In this document: in pieces, positions 11,563 to 24,790 of the stretch
Layout of the letters: the number at the start of each line of letters is the position of its first letter
How positions within the stretch are numbered: the first letter of the stretch is position 1
Assembly: GCA_019914995.1 (NCBI GenBank)
Contig: CM034137.1
Location: 3,782,001 to 3,846,000 of the forward strand
DNA: 64,000 nucleotides
DNA from: Acanthochlamys bracteata
Lineage: Eukaryota > Streptophyta > Magnoliopsida > Pandanales > Velloziaceae
Direction of reading: 5' to 3'
Position numbers and translations under genes: made by a program
Notes under the pieces: generated by a model
Told to the model about the DNA's origin: nothing
What the model saw: the letters and a program-made list of their open reading frames with translations, nothing else
Database searches by the model: none

Positions 11563-14500
11563 TCAAATAGGATCGCGCAGTTGGAGGGTTAGTTCAGTTT
11601 GGATTGCAAGGGTGGCCTCCAAGTATGGCTTAAAGCGATGCCCATTGACCTTAAATTGTGCTCCAGATTTGAGATCCTTGATTTCTATAGCTCCATGTGG
11701 AAAGGTTTCAATTATCTCATATGGTCCATGCCATTTTGACTTCAGTTTTCCTGGAAAGAGTTTCAACCGTGAGTTAAATAATAAAACTTTCATACCTACA
11801 GTAAACTCTTTTCACTGAATGGACTTGTCATGATAGGACTTTGTGCGTTCCTTATAAATCTTTGCATTCTCATAAGCTTCGTTGTGAATTTCTTCCAATT
11901 CATTGAGTTGCAACTTTCTTTCATCCCCTGCATCCTTCATGTCAAAGTTTAGCTTCTTTATAGCCCAATATGCATTATGTTCAAGTTCCATAGGTAAATG
12001 ACATGCTTTTCCAAACACAATACGATATGGACTCATCCCTATAGGTGTTTTATATGCTGTCCTGTAAGCCCATAAAGCATCATTAAGTTTTATTGCCCAA
12101 TCCTTTCTTGTGGTGTTCACAGTTTTCTCCAAAATATTTTTGATTTCCCTATTGCTAATTTCTACTTGTCCTGAGGTTTGAGGGTGATATGGAGTGGCTA
12201 CCTTATGAGTTATGCCATATTTCCTTAACAAAGCATCAAAAGATTTATTACAAAAATATTTACCACCATCACTAATGATTGCTCTAAGGGTTCCAAATCT
12301 AGTGAAAATCATATTCTTCAAAAATTTGAGAACAATCTTATGATCATTACCTTTTGTAGCTTGAGCCTCTACCCATTTAGATGCATAATCAACAGCAACA
12401 AGAATATAAGAATACCCAAAGGAGGAAGGAAATGGACCCATGAAGTCTATACCCCAAACATCAAAGAGTTCTACAACCAAAATATTAGTCAACGGCATCA
12501 TGTTCCTCCTGCTAATATTTCCTATTCCTTGGCATCTGTCACACTTAGAACAAAAGTTAAATGCATCTTTAAATAAAGTGGGCCAAAACAAACCTTATTG
12601 AAGGACTTTATGGGCTGTTTTCTTAGCACCAAAATGACCTCCACATGCTAACTCATGGCTATGTCTTAAAATGCTTTCTTGTTCATCCTCAGGAATGCAT
12701 CTTCTAATAATTTGGTCCGGACAGTGCTTAAACAAATAGGGATCATCCCAATAATAGTGCTTCACCATAGATAGAAATCTCTTCTTTTCCTGAAAAGATA
12801 AATTATTTCTCATTACACCACTAGCAAGATAATTCACAAAATCAGCATACCAAGGTTCTTTATAAGTAATGGAAAGAAGTTGTTCATCTGGAAAAGAATC
12901 ATTTAGAGGCATATCATCTCCTTCTCTTTGATCTTCAATCACGATACGAGAAAGATGGTCTGCTACTACATTCTCGCTTCCTTTCTTATCTTTAATCTCC
13001 AAGTCAAACTCTTGTAGCAATAAGATCCATCGAATCAACCTAGGCTTAGCATCTCTTTTAGTCAACAAATACTTAAGAGCAGCATGGTCAGTAAATACAA
13101 TAACTTTAGAACCAAAAATATACGGACGAAATTTTTCTAAAGCAAACACCACAGCAAGCAACTCTTTTTCAATTGTTGAATAATTAAGTTGTGCATCATT
13201 CAAAGTCTTGCTAGCATAATATATAATATGTGGCAGTTTATCAATTCGTTGACCAAGCACTGCACCAATAGCATAATCTGAAGCATCACACATTAATTCA
13301 AATGGTAAATTCCAGTCAGGAGCAGTAATGATAGGAGCAGTAGTTAAGGCATTTTTCAAATTATTGAATGCATTCAAACAATCTTCATCAAAATCAAACA
13401 CAGCATCCTTAGCCAATAAATCACATAGAGGCCTAGTTATTTTAGAAAAATTCTTAATGAATCTTCTATAAAAACCAGCATGGCCTAAGAAACTTTTAAT
13501 GCCTTTTACTGAAGTAGGGGAAGGTAGATTTTTTATAATTTCAATTTTTGCTTTATCCACCTCAATTCCTTTACTAGAAACCACATGTCCTAAAACAATT
13601 CCTTATTTAACCATAAAATGACATTTTTCCCAATTTAAAATCAAATTCGTTTCTTCACATCTAGATAAAACCAATTTCAAATTATCAAGGCATCCATCAA
13701 AAGAAGATCCAAAAACTGAAAAATCATCCATAAACACCTCAATGATTTTTTCTACCATATCAGAGAATATAGCTGTCATACATCTTTGAAATGTTGCTAG
13801 AGCATTGCACAAACCAAAAGGCATTCTCCTATAGGCGAAAGTACCAAATGGGCAAGTGAAAGTTGTCTTCTCTTGGTCTTCTGGAGCAATCGGAATTTGA
13901 TTATAACCTGAAAAACCATCAAGAAAACAATAATGTGAGTGTCCAGCCAAACGTTCAAGCATTTGATCAATGAAAGGTAAAGAAAAATGATCTTTTCTTG
14001 TTGCAGAATTCAACTTTCTATAATCAATACAAACCCGCCATCCCGTAGTTATTCTTGTAGGGATCAATTCAGTATTTTCATTCTTAACTACTGTTATTCT
14101 GGATTTCTTAGGTACTACTTGCATAGGACTAACCCATCCACTATCAGAAATTGGATAGATTACTCCTACATCAATCAGTTTTAAAATTTCCGCTCTAACA
14201 ACCTCTTTCATATTAGGATTTAATCTCCTTTGGCTTTCACGAGTAGGTTTTGCATCATCCTCCATTAAAATTCTATGCATACACATTACAGGACTAATAC
14301 CTTTTATGTCAGCTATTGTCCAACCGATTGCTATCCTATGCTCTTTTATGATATTAATGAGACTCTCCTCTTCTCTAACTGTAAGATCTGAAGATATGAT
14401 AACTGGAAGGGTTCCATTATCGTCTAAGAATACATATTTAAGATATTCAGGCAATGGTTTGAGTTCTAATTTAGGAGGGACTACAATAGATGGCTCTATT

Positions 14501-15480
14501 TTTATTTTATTCATCTCTAAATGTTCAAATGAGGCTCTATAATTAGATTGAATTGGTTTTAACACATTTAGGGCAGCAAGCATATCATTGGAGCTATCAA
14601 TATCTCCCATATCTAAAGTTAACGCTGCTTCCAGATCATCCTTGTATTTTTCCTACAAAACAACAAAATCGATTAGTGGATCTAATAAATCAACAGAAAA
14701 GCAAGAATTTGAAGAAATAGAAGGATATTCTAAAACATCAAACACTTTGAATTTAACGGTTTCACCCAATACTGTCATTGTGAGGGTGCCTTTTTTTACG
14801 TTGATACATGTGTCTGCAGTAGCCATAAACGGACGACCAAGAAAAATAGGGATCTCACGATCACTTCTCAAGTTTTCCTCCATGTCTAAAACAATGAAAT
14901 TTGCAGGAAGAATTAATTTGTCAACTTGAACTAAAACATCCTCTATAATAACTGTGGGATGCCGTATGGAATGGTCAGCAAGCTCTAGACGTGTAGTAGT
15001 CTTTTTTATACCTTCCAAATCCAACTCTTTGTAGATAGAAAATGGCATCAAGTTGATGCTTGCTCCTAAGTCCAACATAGCACGTCCAAATCTCTTGGCA
15101 CCAATAGTGATAGGAATATCAAAACTACCTGGATCATCAAGCTTAGGTGGAAGCTCGCTTTTCAACACTGCACTTACATTCTTGTTCAATCTGACTCCTT
15201 CGTTTGGTGCAAATTTGAGTTTGTGAGCCTTCAAATTCTTAATGAATTTTCCATATGCTGGAATCTGTTCAATCACATCAAGCAAAGGAAGGTTAATATG
15301 CACTTTACTTAACATATCATAAATATCTTGAAATTGCTTATCCTGTTTATTTTGCTTTAGATGGCCCGGAAATGGGATAGGAGGTGTATAATGATCAACC
15401 GCCTTGTGCAGTCCGGAAGGATGATGAGTAGATTCCTTTCCATTGTGTTGATCAATCTCAGATGGCGATAATTTCGACAA
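11563..15480 (-). other. Athila pol region: protease, RT, RNase H, integrase
   Basis: Domain order on the minus strand. An aspartic protease block with LDLGASINLMP lies near 15.07 kb. RT is at about 13.6-14.3 kb, with WRVCIDYRKLN and the catalytic FMDDFSVFG. RNase H is at about 12.9-13.4 kb, with [17 protein letters not shown]. The integrase zinc-binding region is near 12.5-12.7 kb and the DDE core at about 11.9-12.5 kb ([22 protein letters not shown]). These make the cDNA and insert it. Overall length is normal for the family, but the frame is interrupted several times. Confidence 0.9.
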
Positions 15481-15489
15481 TTTTTCTCT

Positions 15490-16856
15490 TCATCCAGCTC
15501 TGTCCAGCTCTTGTTTTCCATCACCTGCAACTATATTTTCATCAGAAATATCAACCTTATCGTTATTATTAATAAGCTTACCTGATCTTAATTGAATGGC
15601 TTTTGCTTGTTCATTATTTCGTGGATTGATGTTAGGTTGATTAGGAAACTTACCGGACTCTCTTTGGTTCAAAACTTGAGCAATTTGACCTACCTGAGCT
15701 TCAAGCTTTTGTTGACCAATTGCTAACTGTCTTACCAAATCCTCCAATGAAGTCGATGGCTTTGGTTGAGGTGGAGGTTGGTGTTGTTGATTGCTCCACG
15801 AGAAGTTGGGGTGATTCCTCCATCCAGAATTGTAAGTGTTTGAATATGGATCATGTTTAGGATGTCGGTTAGAGGAGCTTACCATATTTGCTTGTTCTTG
15901 TACAAACTCAGAAAAATCTACTCTCTGTGGACAATGGACAGTAGAATGACCAGATAAATCACACTACATACCTCTTGTGTTGGAAGTTTTCCGTTCATAG
16001 CTAGCAAAGCATCCAATTTGCTATTAATAGCATTCACTTGCGCCTTAGAAGCATAATCATTATTACCATTCACCTCATAAATTCTAGCTCGTCTTCCTCG
16101 TGTATCTATATGTTGCGTCTCAAGAGCTAGATTTTCGAATAGTGTTTGACATTCAGCTGGTGTCTTATTCCGAATAGATCCACCTGCATAATTATTCACT
16201 GCAGCTTTACTAGAAACAGTTAGTGCTTTATAAAATATACGCATCAAAACTAGAATAGGCAAACCATGGTGGGGACATTGAATTAACAAGTTATTAAATC
16301 GTTCCCACGCTTCAGAAAATGACTCATCAGATTGTTGAGTAAATTGCATGATTTTATCTCTTAATGCATCAGTTTTCTGAGTTGAAAAGAATTTCTCTAA
16401 AAACCTGTTTTGAATTTCAGTCCAAGTAGTAAGTGAACCAGATCTAAATGATTGTAATCATACCTTTGCTCTATCTTTTAAAGTGTAAGGAAAGATTTTC
16501 ATTTGAAGGTGTTCCTCAGTAACCCCATCTGTCAAAGGCATGTTAGAAACCATATTGAAAATTTCTCGAATATGAGCTAAAGGATCCTCATTGTTCAAAC
16601 CATGAAAAGAAGGCATCATATTAAAATGAATAGTTTTTAATTCATAATTTCTAACAGCATCAGGGAGAACTATACTAAATGGAGATACAGGAATTGTAGG
16701 AATGTCAAGATCTCCCATTGTTTCATTCGGTGCAACAGCCATTTCTTCAATTCTAAAATTAAAATGATTTCTACGCTCACGTCTAATTCTCCTAACCTCT
16801 CTCTCAAGTTCAGGATCAAATTCAAGTGAAGATTGACTATGAGAGCGAGTGATCAT
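15490..16856 (-). other. Athila gag region
   Basis: Begins MITRSHSQSS. It contains the retrotransposon gag core with FHGLNNEDPLAHI and, further on, ESFSEAWERFNNLLIQCPHHG, typical of Athila/Tat gag, then a proline/glutamine-rich stretch. It encodes the particle protein. The reading is interrupted. Confidence 0.85.
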
Positions 16857-16973
16857 GCAATAATGTAACTATAATGAAAAACAAACTAATATGCTCTAAA
16901 CTAAATGCAAAACAAATTCAAAATATCAATGAATCTAAATGAAGCTAGATTGAATCAAAGTCAAACAAAACAA

Positions 16974-16991
16974 TCCCCGGCAACGGCGCCA
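16974..16991 (-). other. Primer binding site of the Athila element
   Basis: Minus-strand TGGCGCCGTTGCCGGGGA lies six bases inside the 5' LTR edge. This is the classical Athila-type primer binding site. Confidence 0.9.
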
Positions 16992-16997
16992 AAAACT

Positions 16998-18289
16998 TGA
17001 TGTAGATAAAACCAACTAAGAAAAACTCAGCGATTCTATCCTAGTCTATCCCGCAAGTGCACGGTTGTCGTCTACCGTATAGCAGATAACGAGTTTGTTC
17101 CACAGAGATTGTTGTTAACTCTAATCCAAATTTTTAGTAACAAAAGTTGTGTTTGTGAAAACGAATCAAAAGTGTACGAGAGCTAAGAACGGAAAGTAAC
17201 GCACAGATCGAGAAAATAAGTATGCAAACAACTGGAGTTTTAGAATCCACCACTAATGCCTCTAATTTAATCCTTAAATAAACATGATAATAGATTATGA
17301 TGATTGTGAAGATCTTTTATCTAACACCTTGGTCCAGTTCTTAGATACGATTTCTAATTATGACTTTAACTTTGGTCCAATATAAAATCACCTATCGTTA
17401 GTGATATTCTAACTCCTTGTTTAGAAATTACTAACAATGCATTAGGCTCTGCGAAATCATAAATCATATAATTACATTCACTTTGGTCCAGTAAATATTA
17501 ACTACAATTGTTAATCCTGTAAGTCGTAAATTATGCTCTGATTAGTCCTCGCAAACACAATTAATATAATAATTTAGATATCAAATCCAATGCTAATCAT
17601 GCATGCGAATTTAAAATCTAAACATCTTTTCAAACAAGAATTAACAACTCACATAAAATCAACAATCCATACATCACATAATATTTGAAGAAATAAATTA
17701 AACTTATTAGGGTTTCATCCTAACTCCAGTTTAGAGAAATTAGCTACTCATATTAATACACACAATAATATTGTATGAAAAATAAAACATGAGGAAAAGA
17801 GAAGAAAGCAAATCTGAAGAATTTTTCGTCTCTAATTTGATCTTCCTTCTATCTTCCGTCGGCTCTCTCTAGGGTTTCCGTCGGCCCTTTGTTGCCTCTT
17901 CGTTGGCTCTTCGATGCTCCTTCGATTCACTTCTTTTTATAGTGGAACTTCCTTCCATAAAATTAGGCAAAAGATATATTCAGGATATTCTGATTAGATT
18001 TGATGTAGATTCGTTGCTATATTTGATGCTAAATTTGATGTTAGATTTGATGCTAAATCTTTGATTTGGATTTGATTGGTCAAATGCATCAATGAAGATC
18101 GCCGCTTGATATTTCCTTCCATGATTAGCTCTTTTATTTTATTCCTTCAATAATTTGCTTCTTTATTCACCTATACTTCACAAAATAAAATAAAATAAAT
18201 TAATTCATATTGTGAATAGAATTTTAATAAAAATCTAATATTTATTATAATAATAAGATATAATAAATATATCACATTACACATTATCA
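16998..18289 (-). repeat. 5' LTR of the Athila element
   Basis: Near-identical copy of 8994-10284, about 1.5 percent different by eye, next to the primer binding site. It is followed by the right-hand AGTGA duplication at 18290-18294, after which Sirevirus-like gag resumes. Confidence 0.95.
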
Positions 18290-21200
18290 AGTGATTCTAG
18301 CTATGAATTTTCATAAGATGAATGACATGATGCTTTTTCTAAATTATATGAGAAATTTAGAAGCTTGAAAAAATGTATAAGTCTTTTAAGAGATGCATTA
18401 ATAAGAGTGAAAAGATGAATGAACGGTTAATCAAAGAAATTAACTCAATGCTTAAGAATGCTTTCTTGAACCAACCTAATGCATGTGATTGTGATGCTAT
18501 AAGATCTAAAAACATTAAGCTCACCGAATTGTATGATGATGTGCTCCTTGAAAATTAAAACCTTATGCTTGATAATGAAAGGCTAAAAATCGAAAAGACT
18601 AAGATGATAAATGAGATGGCCGACTTGCATATTTCCCTTACCAAATTTGTGAGAGGTAAGAAAAGATTTGATGTAATGCTCGGATCTCATTAGGGCATCT
18701 TTAGAAAGGAAGGAATCGGTTTCAACCATAGCAATAAGACCGAGCACTTCAAAAATATGCGGACTGTAAGTACTTCCTTTACACCCTTTGTTTTTCATTG
18801 CAATAGGAATTGTCATGTCATTAAGTTTGCTGATATAAGGAAAATGAAAAGAAAATTAAGATGATTTTGTTTCTTAAGGGAACTATTAGATTAGATAATA
18901 CTAAAGGACCCAAAAAAATTTGGGTACCTAAGATGTGAGCAATCTCTTACAAGTACGCTTTGCAACCAAGTAGAGTAGAAGTACCAAATGGCATCTTGAT
19001 AGCAGTTGTTCAAGGCATATGACAGGAGGCGTTACCAACTTCAGGCATCTAGAGGCATACCAAGGAGGGAAAATTACTCTTGCAGATGATAGCAAGTGTT
19101 TGGTAACAAGTGTTGGTAAGATTGGTAAAGGTTCTGTTTTATGCATTGATAACGTGTTGTTTGTGCAAGCTTTGAAGCATAAGTCAACTATGCGATATTG
19201 GATTGTATGTGAAATTTAAAGAAAACTCTTGCTCGTAATCAAGTCATCCGGAAAGAAAACCATCTAAGGCCAAAGGGAAGTTAATGTTTATATTTTGTAT
19301 CTTGAAGAATTTCATAGTAAAACCCTTTGCCTTGTAGCTAGCTAGCAAGAAATCAGTCGCCTGTGGCATAGAAGACTTGATTATTGTAAAATCAAGATGA
19401 TTGCAAAAGACTCTCAAAAGCATCTAGTCTCGGGTCTACCCAACATACCATACTGAATGGATGGACGTTGTGATGCATGTATGAAAGGCAAACAACTGAG
19501 GATTTATTCAAATCAAAGAAAGATGTAACCACCGGCAAGCAACTCCAATTGCTTCACATGAACTTGTTCGAACCTACTCAAACAGCAAGCTATGGAGAAA
19601 AATACTAATGTTTTGTCATTGTTGATACTTACTTAAGGTATAACTAGGTATTCTTCTTAGCCTTAAAAAAATGAAGCACTAAAGGTATTCTCGTCTTTCT
19701 TAAAGAAAATTCAAAATGAACTTGTTTTAAACATTGTCACTATTAGAAGTGATCACGGTAAAAAGTTTCAAAACCAAATTGATGAAATTTGTGATACAAA
19801 TGATTTGAACCATAACTTATAGACACCTAGAACTCCTAAAAAAATGGGGTTGTGTGATCAAAATTTGTAAGAACTATGTTGATATGGCAATAGTTATATT
19901 ATGTGATCAAAATTTATGAAATCAATTTTGGGCCGAGGCTGTGAATACCGCTTGTCACATTACTAATCGTCCTTTCATAAGACCCTATTTAAAAAGACTC
20001 CTTATGAATTGCTTAAGAACAAGAGATCTAATATTGGTTACTTTAAGTCTTTTAGTTGTAAATGTTTTATCTTGATTAACAACAAGGAGAACCTTGGTAA
20101 GTTTGATTCCAAAAGCGATGAAAGTATATCTTTTAGCTGCTCAAACTTTTCCAAAGCATTTAAAGTTTTCAATAAGAGAATTTTACGTGTGGAGATCCGT
20201 TCATGTTATATTTGATGAGACTAGCTCTATGCCAAGAGAGGTTAAAAATGTTGATGTAGGCAGTGATGATGAGAATGACAAAATTGCAGAAAAGAGTAAA
20301 CCAAAAACAGTTATTGAACAGTCACCAAACAATAAGGATCCAGTCTTTGAACAGTCGATTGAACAACAAACATATAACAATTCTATTCAGTCTATAGAAC
20401 CTAATCAGAAAGGAACAAATTTCAGTCACCCACAATAATTCGGATACGCTCCAGTCATCCTCAAGAAAATATTATAGGTTATGCAAATCAAGGGGAAAAA
20501 GTAAGACCACAATTGAGAGGTAACTTTTATGAACATTCCGCTTTTGTTTCAAAAATTGAACCTTCGGGTATTGATGATGCTCTAACAAGCAATTTTTGGA
20601 TTATGACCATGCAAGAAGAGCGTACCCAATTTGAAAGAAATTGTACTTGGAATCTTATTCTTACCTTGTGGTATATCTGTTATAGGTACCAAGTGATGTT
20701 TCGCAACAAGCTAGATGAAAACGGTAATATTGTTATAAATAAAACTAGATTAGTTGCTAAAGGTTATTCGTAGAAGGAAAGTATTGATTTTGATGAAACT
20801 TATGTTCCAGTTGCACTTTTGGAAACTATTCACTTGTTACTTGCATTTTCCTATCACATGAATTTTAAATTTTTTTAGATGGATGTGAAAAGTGCGTTTC
20901 TCAAAGGTTATATCAAAGAAGAAGTCTTTGTTGAGCAACCACCGGGATTTGAAAATCCCTGACACCTGGATCATGTCTACAAGTTGTCAAAAGCTCTCTA
21001 TGGACTCAAACAAGCACCACGTGTATGGTATAAAAGACTTAGTGCATTCTTTATAGAGAAAGGTCTCTCTCGTGGTAAAATTGAGTATACCCTTTTTATT
21101 AAGCATGATAAGAATGATATATTAGTAGTACAAGTATATGTAGATGATATCATTTTTTGTGCTACTAATGAATCCTTATGCAAGTGGTTTGCTAAACTTA

Positions 21201-22060
21201 TTTAGGACGAGTTTGAAACGAGCATGATAGATGAACTCAACTGTTTTCTTGAACTTCAAATTAAGCAACTTGATAATGGCATTTTCATAAACTAAGGAAA
21301 GTATGTACGGGACTTACTTAAGAAGTACAACTTGGAAGCATTAAAAAGTGTAAGTATTCTTATGGCCACAAACACTAAGCTTGACAAAGATGAATCAGGT
21401 AAGGATGTTGATCAAAAACTTTATAGAGGTATAATCGGATCACTTCTCTACTTAACTGCTAGTAAATCTGACATTCAATACAGTGGTTGTTTAAGTGCCC
21501 ATTACTAAAGTGCACTTAAATAATCTCAATTGGTTTGTGTTAACAGAATTTTTTGATATTTTGCAAATATAAAAGAGTTTAGTTTATTTTATCCCAAGGA
21601 GCATGCTTTTGAGTTAGTTGCATATGCGAATGTTGACTTTGTGGGATGCAAACTTGATAGAAAATCACTAATGGGTCATGTCAATTTCTAAGTATATGTC
21701 TAATTTCTTGGTATTTAAAGACGCAAGCATTCATTTCTATCAACCACAGAAGCCGAGTATGTTGATGCAGGTAGTTGTTGTGCACAGGCATTATGGATCA
21801 AACAACAACTTCTTGGTTTTGGTTATAAATTGCATAACGTGCCTATTTACTATAATAATACGAGTGCTATTAATCTTTCTAAAAATCTCATACAACGCAC
21901 ATAGACCTTAGGCACTATTTTATTCGTGACCATGTTAAGTGTAATGATATTGTTTTGAATTTCATTGATTACGAAAATCAACTAGCGGATATTTTTACAA
22001 AACTCTTATCTTCCGATTCTTTCTTACGTATTTGTCGTGAACTTAGATTGTGTTATTTGT
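18290..22060 (+). other. gag end and pol of the Sirevirus-like element
   Basis: Continues the interrupted Copia element. A coiled-coil-like gag tail lies near 18.4-18.7 kb (KSFKRCINKSEKMNE). GAG-pre-integrase and integrase pieces lie near 19.0-20.0 kb, RT at about 20.5-21.2 kb (VKSAFLKGY, ALYGLKQAPR, YVDDIIF), and RNase H at about 21.5-22.05 kb ending in QLADIFTK. Domain order is Copia (integrase before RT). Broken many times. Confidence 0.75.
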
Positions 22061-22399
22061 GATCTTATTGGTTTGAAAATAAATTTTAAAAAAAAGGGTT
22101 TCAAAATTGCATTTATTTTACTTTATTTTTGAAATTTTGATTTTAACGGCCATGTCTAGAGTAGCTAGCTGGGTGCTACTAAAATATTTCTTTTCTTATA
22201 TTGTGTTCCTTCCTAATTAAGTGGTTTAATGCTTAGCAAAATTTTCCTTACCTTATTGAGCTAAATGTCTACATAATCTCGGCCTCTTTTTATTTCCTCT
22301 CACCGAAATTAAAACCTTACCCACTATTCCTCTTTCCTACCTGCGGCCGAGCGAAACCCATCTTCCTCTAAGCGGATCCGGCCAAATTTCTTGAAATGC

Positions 22400-23260
22400 T
22401 TACTACAAATCATAATGCCAAACATCAAGTGTTGTTTGATGAAGAGAAATTCGTTGGGAAGAAAACTTTCGCCAACTACTGTAAGTACAAAAGGTTCCTT
22501 GCTTTCACTAACGAAAATCAAATTTGATGACTTTGCTTATGCCGGATTGGATATACAAGATATTTTGAGTTCCAAAGATGGCAATGTTTGCAACACTGCC
22601 GGGAGATCTACTATGAAGATGTTATTTGGAACTTCTATGCAAACCTCAAACTCGACACCTTCTCCGGCTTCTCAACTATGGTGTATGGCATAGAGATGCA
22701 CATCAATCCAAGAAACTTGTCTTTGCTCTTGACTGTGCCATATTATGAAGACTTGGTGATGGTTCAAATGAGTAAGATCGATCATCCCAAGTGAGCTTTG
22801 TACACAAATTATGTTACACCCAAGGAGATTCAATCTTCCACTCACTTGCCATTGATGCGTCGAGTGCTTCTATATATCGTGAGCCATGTCTTGGTCCCCA
22901 AGAGATGCAGCCGGAATGATATCTCAAGTTTTAACTTCTCCGTGCTTTGAAGATTAATCAAGTGCCTAACGATGAACCTCACTAGCATCATATGCCACCA
23001 TATTATGAGTGTTGCTCAAGGTAGAAATAAGCGCTTTCCTTGTGCACACATTATTACCGAGATATGCCACAAAAAATGTGTTCCTTTGGAAAGGTACAAT
23101 GACTTGGTGTTGAACAATTTGGTTGTACTAGATTTGAAGTTTATCAAGGAATTATATGGAGTTGATGAGGAGACTGCTGATAAACTTAATGAGCCGATGC
23201 AAGGAGAGGCACTAGCAGCACCAAAACAGCAACATGAGGCGCCAGCACAGTAAGATTTAT
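22400..23260 (+). other. Third ORF region after pol of the Sirevirus-like element
   Basis: Plus-strand coding-like sequence downstream of RNase H with KFDDFAYAGLDIQDIL, a YYEDVIWNFYANL-type block and a tail LDLKFIKELYGVDEETADK. Its wording resembles the plant 'putative transposon protein' domain seen as an extra ORF in some LTR elements. Whether it corresponds to the envelope-like ORF of Sireviruses cannot be decided here. Broken several times. Confidence 0.5.
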
Positions 23261-23878
23261 CCATTCTACAGCAAGCTTCCATTGAGCCAGTAGCTACATC
23301 AAGTGGACAACCAGCTGCATCACCTCACATGGTATGGGTACCTTTTGATTATTTGAAGGATCTCAAGAATGAGCTAACAAAAGTTTGAATAAGACTTTGG
23401 ACTCTTGAGGATAGTGCACATAACATATTTAATGGTTTGTATACAAAGATAAAGGAGTTAGACCAAAAGACTGAGAATAAGCTAGTGGTTAGATGATAGA
23501 TTTGAATGATTTAAGAATGGTTAAAGGATCAATATTACGCAAATCCTCCAACCCTCATCCATCTCTTCTACCCGAACCTCCAAAAGTAGGAAAACTTAAA
23601 CCTAGCCCATCCTAACCAGCCTATCTCATTATGGACTGACTGTTTCTATTTTTTATTTGTTTTTCTGGATGCTTTATGCTATTCAGTTTTGTAGTTGTTG
23701 TGCTCTCTGTTTTGTAGTTTGTCTTGTTGCCCTATCTAGGCTTAGCTTGCAACAACTTCGTATCTTATTTGATATACTTTGTTCTATGAATGAAAGAATG
23801 GATGTTGGTACTACATATCCGTATGATATCTTTGTTTTTTAATGAATGTTGCTACTAATGAGTTCCAAGCCTTTTTTA

Positions 23879-23896
23879 TATGACAAAAAGGGGAAA
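23879..23896 (+). other. Polypurine tract of the Sirevirus-like element
   Basis: ATGACAAAAAGGGGAAAAA matches the ATGACAAAAAGGGGG-type tract usually found before the 3' LTR of Sireviruses. The following sequence does not repeat the putative 5' LTR, so the 3' LTR seems lost or replaced. Confidence 0.55.
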
Positions 23897-23910
23897 AATT
23901 TTTTGTGAAA

Positions 23911-24290
23911 ATTATTATGCAGGGATGCACTTAAATAGCCGGAGAAATATAGAGAGAGAGAGAATCCTGAATTATCTGCGAAAGAGCGTATCAGTGATAT
24001 GACAGAGATAAGACACACAATGACGTTGTCCATACCCACCATTCATTAATGTTTGTTTATATTGGATACGATTCCGAAAATAGAGCCCGATAATTCCCTA
24101 GCACATTATGCAATATGTGTATTAACTAAAAAAGAAAATTGTGAAGTTTTTATGAGTTATTCTAACGCTGCAGCTCACTGTAGTTGGTTGACTTTTCATT
24201 ACAACTATTTTGGACCGGGCAAATCCTAAACTAGTTATTGTGGTATTATATATATGTCGTGAGTTAGATATTATTATGTCGTATGTATTT
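23911..24290. other. Non-coding spacer
   Basis: No gene seen. A GAGAGAGAGA microsatellite lies near 23.95 kb. Confidence 0.5.
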
Positions 24291-24295
24291 GTTGT

Positions 24296-24660
24296 AATTA
24301 GAATATTGTAGAATATTGTTGTGGTAGTAGTATGAAACTAGTATATTGTGAACATTGTTGGAATGCTGTTGTGGTCGTAGTATGATATTGATAAAATGGT
24401 ATTATTGTGAACATTGTTGGAATGTTGTTGTGCTAGTAGTATGATGTTGGTAAAATGGTATTATTGTGAACATTATTGGAATATTTTGTGGTGGTAATAT
24501 GATGTTGGTAAAATAATATTATTGTGAACATTGTCGAAATATTTTGTGGTAAGCATATGATGTTGGTATGTTCTTACTGTGATCTAATTGAACATTTTAG
24601 AATGTTGTCCTGATAGTATGATATTGGTATGTTGTATAATGCTGGTAGTATGAAATATGA
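24296..24660. repeat. Degenerate tandem repeat, about 59-bp unit, about 5-6 copies
   Basis: The word GAACATTGTTGGAATG or a close variant recurs at about 24350, 24409, 24468, 24526 and 24590. Units also share GTAGTATGATGTTGGTAAAATGG-like sequence. Later copies are more diverged. It may be subterminal sequence of the adjoining Harbinger element. Confidence 0.8.
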
Positions 24661-24790
24661 TCAAAGTTGTACTGTTAGCAAAATTTTTCATATCAATTAT
24701 GATATTACTGTTTTCAAAAATTGTGAGTTTATACGTATTTTTTTAAGTTGATAATGATTGCTTAAATTTAATTTTTATAATTATAGTTAA

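Larger units (their letters stand above)
8994..18289 (-). mobile_element. Athila-type Ty3/Gypsy element with both LTRs and target-site duplication
   Basis: Minus-strand element of 9.30 kb, structurally complete: two LTRs (1291 and 1292 bp), a primer binding site, gag, protease, RT, RNase H, integrase, a polypurine tract and a 5-bp AGTGA duplication. The primer binding site TGGCGCCGTTGCCGGGG and the RT wording (MLERLAG..YCFLDG) indicate the Athila/Tat branch, most likely Athila. I counted about 20 differences between the LTRs, near 1.5 percent. At an assumed 1.3e-8 substitutions per site per year this gives roughly 0.6 million years. The coding region looks broken, with about seven interruptions. 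No envelope-like ORF was recognised between pol and the 3' LTR. Confidence 0.95.
6266..23910 (+). mobile_element. Sirevirus-like Ty1/Copia element, interrupted by an Athila element
   Basis: Parts in order: putative 5' LTR, primer binding site (about 7908), gag (about 7.96-8.99 kb), the nested Athila element (8994-18289), the rest of gag-pol (18.29-22.06 kb), a third ORF region (about 22.4-23.3 kb) and a polypurine tract ending near 23.90 kb. A coiled-coil/zinc-knuckle gag with the MAASSD..SSSE tail and an extra ORF after pol are features of Sirevirus-type Copia elements. A matching 3' LTR was not found. Broken many times. The copy predates the Athila insertion, which sits in its gag. Confidence 0.65.
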
